Source of the DNA: G965222505 sp965222505
GTDB lineage: Bacteria; Bacteroidota; Rhodothermia; Rhodothermales; DATKEJ01
Assembly (NCBI GenBank): GCA_965222505.1
Contig: OZ244956.1
Coordinates: 1,054,001 to 1,118,000, forward strand
Direction: 5' to 3'
Length of the DNA: 64,000 nt
Within the stretch, counting starts at the first letter, position 1; every line of letters begins with the position of its first letter. The position numbers and the translations under genes are program-made. Shown here piece after piece: positions 59,812 through 64,000 of the stretch. The notes beneath the pieces were generated by a model, which was not told where the DNA came from, did no database searches, and saw only the letters and a program-made list of their open reading frames with translations.

Positions 59812-60423
59812 TCAGACCTGAGCCATCGCATACATCAATTCCCGGCCGATCTGCCGGACGCGTTCATCGTATCGGACGGTTTCTTCCGGGGTATCGTCGG
59901 CCACTTTGGGGTCCTCGTAGGTCAGGGGGATACGGGTGGCGCCGGGAATAAAGGGACAGTTCGCATCGGCATCGGAGCAGGTCATGACGGCGGCAAAATT
60001 GGCCCTGGGGTTGAAGGGGTCATCAAACGTTTTAGAGAAGCATTCCAGGACCGGGGCTGTTTCCGCAAAGGACACGAGATAATGCGGGTTGGGGCCACCA
60101 GGGTTTTCGATGTGGAAGCCGGCCCGTTGCATGGCCGCTACAGCACGGGGGTTGAAGGCCGTAGCTTCAGTGCCCCCGGAGTAGCATTGCACCCCTTCCA
60201 GGCCGTGATACGCCGCAGCGGCGGCAGCCCAGATCTGGCTGATGTGGCTGCGCCGGGAGTTGTGGGTACAGATAAAGTTAAGGCGTACCGGTTCCTCGGC
60301 CTCGCGCTTGTCTTGGATGTAGCCCGCCAACCTGCGTAATGCTTGTTTGCGCGCACCTGGAATGTGTTCAACTTCCTGTGTTATGGCTGCTATATAGGAT
60401 GCGAGGGCAGGATACAGGTTCAT
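59812..60423 (-). CDS. Low-molecular-weight phosphatase/arsenate reductase-like protein
   Basis: A 203-residue protein. The P-loop CTHNSRRSHISQ (Cys52, C-x5-R-S) lies in the arsenate reductase/LMW-PTPase fold, with YSGGTEATAFNPRAVAAMQR and GFHIENPGGPNPHYLVSF following. VMTCSDADANCPFIPGATRI contains further cysteines, as in thioredoxin-coupled ArsC. A 45-residue helical leader precedes the P-loop. It could reduce arsenate or dephosphorylate proteins; no ars operon is nearby. Converges with the TldD gene with a four-base gap. Confidence 0.85.
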   Translation of the reverse strand: MNLYPALASYIAAITQEVEHIPGARKQALRRLAGYIQDKREAEEPVRLNFICTHNSRRSHISQIWAAAAAAYHGLEGVQCYSGGTEATAFNPRAVAAMQRAGFHIENPGGPNPHYLVSFAETAPVLECFSKTFDDPFNPRANFAAVMTCSDADANCPFIPGATRIPLTYEDPKVADDTPEETVRYDERVRQIGRELMYAMAQV

Positions 60424-60480
60424 GCTTTATTATAACAAGGTTTACCAGGTTCATCGGGTTACGGTCAAAAACCTATCGCT

Positions 60481-61800
60481 TTACGGGGTCCCAAACTTCG
60501 TATCGATGGCAATGCCGCAGGCATCCAGAAACTTGGTGGGGAGCACCCCGCCGATGAATACAAACACGTAGTCACTTTCCTTCCGGTATTGGCGGCCATA
60601 GGCATCCGTATACACCACTTCCCGCTCATCTATTTCCGTCAGGGTGGTGGCCCAGAGGACGTTCAGTTTCTCGGCAGACAGGGCAGCGTGGGCCCGGTCC
60701 ATGTTGGCCAGCTTGAGCCGGGAAAATTGTTCCTTTCGATAAGAAATCCAAACCTCATTACCGGGTTGATCGGCCAGGGCCAGGGCCGCTTCTACGGCAG
60801 AGTCCCCTCCGCCCACGACGATAATCTTGTTGTCTTGAAAATGATCCGGTTCACGCAGGGAATAGGATACATTGCAACTGTCTTCGCCCGGAATGCCCAG
60901 CTTGCGCGGCACGCCCCGCCGCCCGATGGCCAAAATCACACGCCGGGTTTTGTACGTGGCCGCAGAGGTTTGGACCCTGAAACAGCCATCAGGGGTTGGA
61001 TTCACCGATTCAACGATTTCATTGGTGTTCACCTTCAATCCCGTCTTGTCGATCATGTCTTGCCAGAGATCGACCAGGGCTTCTTTGCGGATTTCCCTGA
61101 ATTTGAGTTTGCCGTACCCCGGCACTTTGAACGGGGAAGTCATGACGAGTTTTTTGCGGGGATAACTCCGTACAGCCCCCCCGACATCGACCTCTTTCTC
61201 CACCGTAAGAAAATTCAGGTTATAATGCAAGGCGTTCAGGGAAGCCGACAACCCGGCTGGCCCACACCCTACAATCAACACATCCAGGGCGTCCGGAGGC
61301 GTGGTACGCTTTTCCTTGAGAATACCTTCAATACACTGGCGGCCCTGCTCAAAGGCGTTCCAGATAAGCCCCATGCCCCCCAACTCGCCGACGATGTAGA
61401 TGCCATCCACATTCGTCTCAAAATTTCCCCGGATGCGCGGCAGATCAACCCCTCGTTTTTCTGTACCAAATACCAGTTCAATGGCCTCGACAGGACAGGA
61501 GCGTTCACACAAACCATGCCCCACACACCGCGCCGGGGAGACCGGAATGGCCTGACCCTTTTGCAACCCCAGCACATCCTTCTCCGGACAGGCAGCCACA
61601 CAGTTACCCGTCCCAATACAGACCGAAGGGTTGACCACCGGATGCATGGTGGCTGGCTCTTTGAGGCCGTACTTCAGTGCCTTGAGGTTAGCCTCGCGGG
61701 TATGTGCTTCCTGCTTGCGGCGGCGTAAATAAAAAGGCATCATCGTGAGCAGCCCCAGGATCAGCGCTGTGCCCCAAATGATCAGGGTATCGAGTTCCAT
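60481..61800 (-). CDS. Membrane-anchored 4Fe-4S/FAD-NAD(P) oxidoreductase
   Basis: A 439-residue protein with an N-terminal membrane segment (LIIWGTALILGLLTMMPFYL). Next is a ferredoxin-like dicluster part with Cys61, 67, 71 and Cys92, 98, 102, then a thioredoxin-reductase-like domain: VLIVGCGPAGLSASLNAL (FAD), RVILAIGRRGVPR, IIVVGGGDSAVEAALALADQ (NAD(P)) and YVFVFIGGVLPTKFLDACGI. Both cluster motifs are C-x5-C-x3-C-P, lacking the usual second Cys of CxxCxxCxxxCP. The protein is likely to move electrons between NAD(P)H and a membrane or cytochrome partner. The adjacent multihaem cytochrome, 70 bp upstream on the strand, is the likely partner. Confidence 0.88.
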   Translation of the reverse strand: MELDTLIIWGTALILGLLTMMPFYLRRRKQEAHTREANLKALKYGLKEPATMHPVVNPSVCIGTGNCVAACPEKDVLGLQKGQAIPVSPARCVGHGLCERSCPVEAIELVFGTEKRGVDLPRIRGNFETNVDGIYIVGELGGMGLIWNAFEQGRQCIEGILKEKRTTPPDALDVLIVGCGPAGLSASLNALHYNLNFLTVEKEVDVGGAVRSYPRKKLVMTSPFKVPGYGKLKFREIRKEALVDLWQDMIDKTGLKVNTNEIVESVNPTPDGCFRVQTSAATYKTRRVILAIGRRGVPRKLGIPGEDSCNVSYSLREPDHFQDNKIIVVGGGDSAVEAALALADQPGNEVWISYRKEQFSRLKLANMDRAHAALSAEKLNVLWATTLTEIDEREVVYTDAYGRQYRKESDYVFVFIGGVLPTKFLDACGIAIDTKFGTP

Positions 61801-61870
61801 AGTCTGTGTTGCCTGATGCGTGGTTGTCTTCTACATGGACGCATGGAGGACCCTAAATGTAATAAGAGAT

Positions 61871-63583
61871 CTATTCATTTTGAACATGGCATCCCTCACA
61901 CGTCATGTCCAAGGGTTTGTACAGGGTAAACATCTTGCCAGCTTCGGTTTGCACTTCCATATGGCAGGATCTGCAGGCCACAGTTTGATGCCCCCCCTCC
62001 AACGGGAACCGTGTGGCGTTATGGTCGAAAGCAGCCATCAGAAACGAGGCGGCATCATGGCAAGTCCCACAATCGGTCCCTGCGAATTGTGCCTCGTGTG
62101 GATCGTCCAGAGCATGACAACTTCCACAAGCAACAGACAACCCTCTAAAACGTATCGTTTGTTGTGCGCCATCGGTTGGGGGTGCATGGCATCCTTTACA
62201 GGAGACCTGCATATGCCGGCCCGTCAAGGGAAATTCAGTCTGGGCGTGATCAAATGTATTGCCGATGCGCCAGCGATCCGTGATATGACAGGACTCACAC
62301 GCGGTCGACCCATCGGTTTCAGCAAATTCGGTGCCGTGGGGACTGTCCGGCGTATGGCACCCTTCGCAACTTTGATCGACGATGTCAAACACAAAATCGG
62401 CGGTATCGGTAGACTGGTGACAAGCCCCGCACGGCGTGGCCTGATGGCCGCCTGTGAGGACGAATGTGGATTCCCGATTGTGCTGGACCAAATCAAACCC
62501 GGCGGGTGTCCAGCTTTCCGAGCCGTGGCATCTTGCACAATCGTACCCATGTGCCGAAGTGCGAAAGACCCCTTCATGGGTGTCTACATGACATGATGTA
62601 CAATTTTCGACCAAGGGCCGGGGAAACGTCTCCCCTCGGTCTCCAGATGCAAAGGCAATGCGGATCTGCCGATTACCTTGTGTAGTCGGCGCATGGCATG
62701 CAGCACAGGGAATCCGGGCATGGCTGGCTTCCAGGGTAAAGCCGGTCTGGTTATGGTCAAATCGGTCCTCCGGGAATTGGCTGAACCGTGCCCAATCGGC
62801 ACTGGTATGACAAGTTTCGCAGTCTGCCCCAAACGTACCCTGGTGCGGATCGGCATGGCAGGCGACACAGGTAGAGAATGCAATGCCGGTATATTGAACC
62901 TCTGGCGGGTCGGTATTGGGCAGCGGCTTGTGGCACCCGTCGCAGGACACCGTTTGGTGCCTTCCTGTAAGCGCATAGCGGCTCTGGCTATGGTCAAAAC
63001 GCGGTGCGGTTTCCCAGGTCTCCTCTGTATGGCAGGTTTCACATTCCTGCCCTTTGAACTGGGTGCCATGCGCCCCGTCCGATGCGTGACAAGTGGTACA
63101 CAGGGTAGAAACCCCGAGATAGGTCTTGTTAAGGGCACCGGCTTCTGATTTGCGGCGGCGCACTTCGGCATCGGTAATGTAGTTTGGCTGATGGCAATCC
63201 TGGCAGCCGACGGTTTTGTGTGCTCCAAGCAGGTCAAACCCGACCTCCCGGTCATGGTCGAACCGGGTTGTGTCAAACCGAACAATTTCGAATGCCCTTC
63301 CGAAATGATCCTTGTGGCAGGTTGCACAATTCTGATCAGCGACGCCGGCATGGTAGCCTTCCTGTCGTTGGATCCGCTGCTGGAGGGGCGTGTGACAATC
63401 CAGGCATTTTTCGTTCTGAACCCCACGCTTACCGAATTGGTGGCAGGTGGTACAGTTGGTGAGTCCTTCGAGGCCGGTGTGGGCAGAGATGAGTTTACCC
63501 GGCGCAAGGAGTTGCCCCTGTGCCGACGGGATTGCTCCACACGCCAGCACCCATACCACCCCGAAGAATACGATTCGCCTCAT
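61871..63583 (-). CDS. Multihaem cytochrome c, 20 CxxCH motifs
   Basis: A 570-residue secreted protein with signal peptide (RIVFFGVVWVLACGAIPSAQ). I count 20 CxxCH haem sites, from NCTTCHQFGK near residue 43 to TCEGCHVQNE at the C-terminus. The pattern repeats in a unit of about 70 residues: FDHxxxxFPLTGxHxxVxCxxCH then CxxCHxxDPHxxxF then CxxCH. These are cytochrome c3/c7-type tandem modules that make a periplasmic or outer-surface electron wire. It lies between the Fe-S/FAD protein and a membrane protein on the same strand, so the three probably form a redox complex. Its donor and acceptor are unknown. Confidence 0.95.
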   Translation of the reverse strand: MRRIVFFGVVWVLACGAIPSAQGQLLAPGKLISAHTGLEGLTNCTTCHQFGKRGVQNEKCLDCHTPLQQRIQRQEGYHAGVADQNCATCHKDHFGRAFEIVRFDTTRFDHDREVGFDLLGAHKTVGCQDCHQPNYITDAEVRRRKSEAGALNKTYLGVSTLCTTCHASDGAHGTQFKGQECETCHTEETWETAPRFDHSQSRYALTGRHQTVSCDGCHKPLPNTDPPEVQYTGIAFSTCVACHADPHQGTFGADCETCHTSADWARFSQFPEDRFDHNQTGFTLEASHARIPCAACHAPTTQGNRQIRIAFASGDRGETFPRPLVENCTSCHVDTHEGVFRTSAHGYDCARCHGSESWTPAGFDLVQHNRESTFVLTGGHQATPCGACHQSTDTADFVFDIVDQSCEGCHTPDSPHGTEFAETDGSTACESCHITDRWRIGNTFDHAQTEFPLTGRHMQVSCKGCHAPPTDGAQQTIRFRGLSVACGSCHALDDPHEAQFAGTDCGTCHDAASFLMAAFDHNATRFPLEGGHQTVACRSCHMEVQTEAGKMFTLYKPLDMTCEGCHVQNE

Positions 63584-63604
63584 GTGTTACCTTGTGATCT
63601 GCCG

Positions 63605-64000
63605 TCAAAATTCCCAAACATATCCGAACAATATAGCCACCCCGATGTGGACCCCCATAATCAAAAACATCACCACGGCCAGCGGAATATGAAAGGTATG
63701 CCAGTACTGGAAGACCCGTTCAAACGGGACCAACAGCATCCGTTGCTGCTCCATACGGGTATAGGACAAGATAAAATCGTTGAGGTCCTGTTGCACGGCT
63801 GGAACAAACGGGAGCTTGGCCACCTGATCATCGACCCACTTTCTGGTCCGCCGCGCTTGCAGGTCGTATTGAAACGCCAGCCAGAAGGCCCGAAGAAAGC
63901 CATGTTCCGGATTCTTTTCGACCTGTGGCAGCAGTTCTTCAAGCACATCATAATCCTGTGGCATCAGATCCTGAATGGATTGCTTCAGCCTCGTCTTCTC
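63605..64000 (-). CDS. C-terminal part of an integral membrane redox protein (cut by right edge)
   Basis: The frame is open to the window edge. The visible 131 residues are a mainly soluble helical stretch (LPQVEKNPEHGFLRAFWLAF, WVDDQVAKLPFVPAVQQDLN), then FQYWHTFHIPLAVVMFLIMG and VHIGVAILFGYVWEF. The final helix with WHTFHIP and a later His looks like the haem-binding or quinol-facing helix of cytochrome b/b561-like proteins. Position before the 20-haem cytochrome supports a membrane electron carrier. Start and identity lie outside the window. Confidence 0.65.
   Translation of the reverse strand, partial: EKTRLKQSIQDLMPQDYDVLEELLPQVEKNPEHGFLRAFWLAFQYDLQARRTRKWVDDQVAKLPFVPAVQQDLNDFILSYTRMEQQRMLLVPFERVFQYWHTFHIPLAVVMFLIMGVHIGVAILFGYVWEF

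Noticed and set aside
61820..62596. Plus-strand genes opposite the multihaem cytochrome
   Set aside because: They are shadows; the minus strand carries 20 regularly spaced CxxCH motifs.

Overview
The window looks like a chromosomal segment of a moderately G+C-rich member of the Bacteroidota, most likely Rhodothermia/Rhodothermales. The reasons are a secreted heparinase-like protein ending in a type IX-style sorting domain, an acidic/proline-rich TonB, a sigma/FecR-type anti-sigma pair, two SpoIIE-type phosphatases, a sensor kinase with two beta-propellers, and mostly weak Shine-Dalgarno sequences. The placement is an inference from gene content. No rRNA, tRNA, CRISPR array or phage module was recognised.

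Layout. 1-3231 (minus): Omp85/BamA-like protein (cut by the left edge), YihY/BrkB membrane protein, ClpX. 3434-9424 (plus): surface-glycan island with a glycosyltransferase, an MBOAT acyltransferase and SGNH partner, a sugar-nucleotide epimerase and a PseC-like aminotransferase. 9660-13794 (minus): heparinase-like secreted protein and a GAF-SpoIIE phosphatase. 14162-16982 (plus): aldehyde dehydrogenase, methyltransferase, GNAT. 17265-23488: DUF5989 peptide, two MacB-like permeases, RpiA, TonB, mannose-1-phosphate guanylyltransferase. 23543-26773 (minus): sigma factor, FecR-type protein, intradiol dioxygenase, YceI, cold-shock protein.

27468-37515 is the most unusual part. A NarL-type response regulator and a propeller histidine kinase bracket two related proteins of unknown family (447 and 476 aa) and a fused RRE/zinc/YcaO cyclodehydratase of the TOMM type. 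The unknown proteins share a conserved C-terminus; the intact form ends in a three-cysteine tail, so they are candidate large RiPP-type substrates. One has lost its tail through a 95-bp tandem duplication. REP-like palindromes, three minisatellites and a small GIY-YIG nuclease lie in and just beyond this region, followed by an intact ISL3-family insertion sequence.

38907-44773 (plus) encodes five exported proteins (barrel-like, LamG, thrombospondin-C-like, TPR/LolA-like, and a beta-helix protein ending in a dockerin-like module). It meets a frameshifted gnd (6-phosphogluconate dehydrogenase) tail to tail. 46376-53006 holds three LVIVD-type propeller paralogs, a small exported protein and a multicopper oxidase. 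53044-55013 (minus): membrane SpoIIE phosphatase and an exported DUF4412-like protein. 55317-59807 (plus): PBP2, RodA and a TldD-like metallopeptidase. 59812-64000 (minus): an ArsC-like phosphatase, then a redox module of a membrane-anchored Fe-S/FAD oxidoreductase, a 20-haem cytochrome and the end of a membrane protein.

Intergenic DNA is rich in repeats: a 72-bp MITE-like element in three copies, two flanked by direct repeats; REP palindromes; modules beginning GTTAGTTGTACGCTCGC; heptamer arrays placed just before start codons; and covarying palindromes. Several of these repeats begin at, and seem to supply, the stop codons of neighbouring genes.
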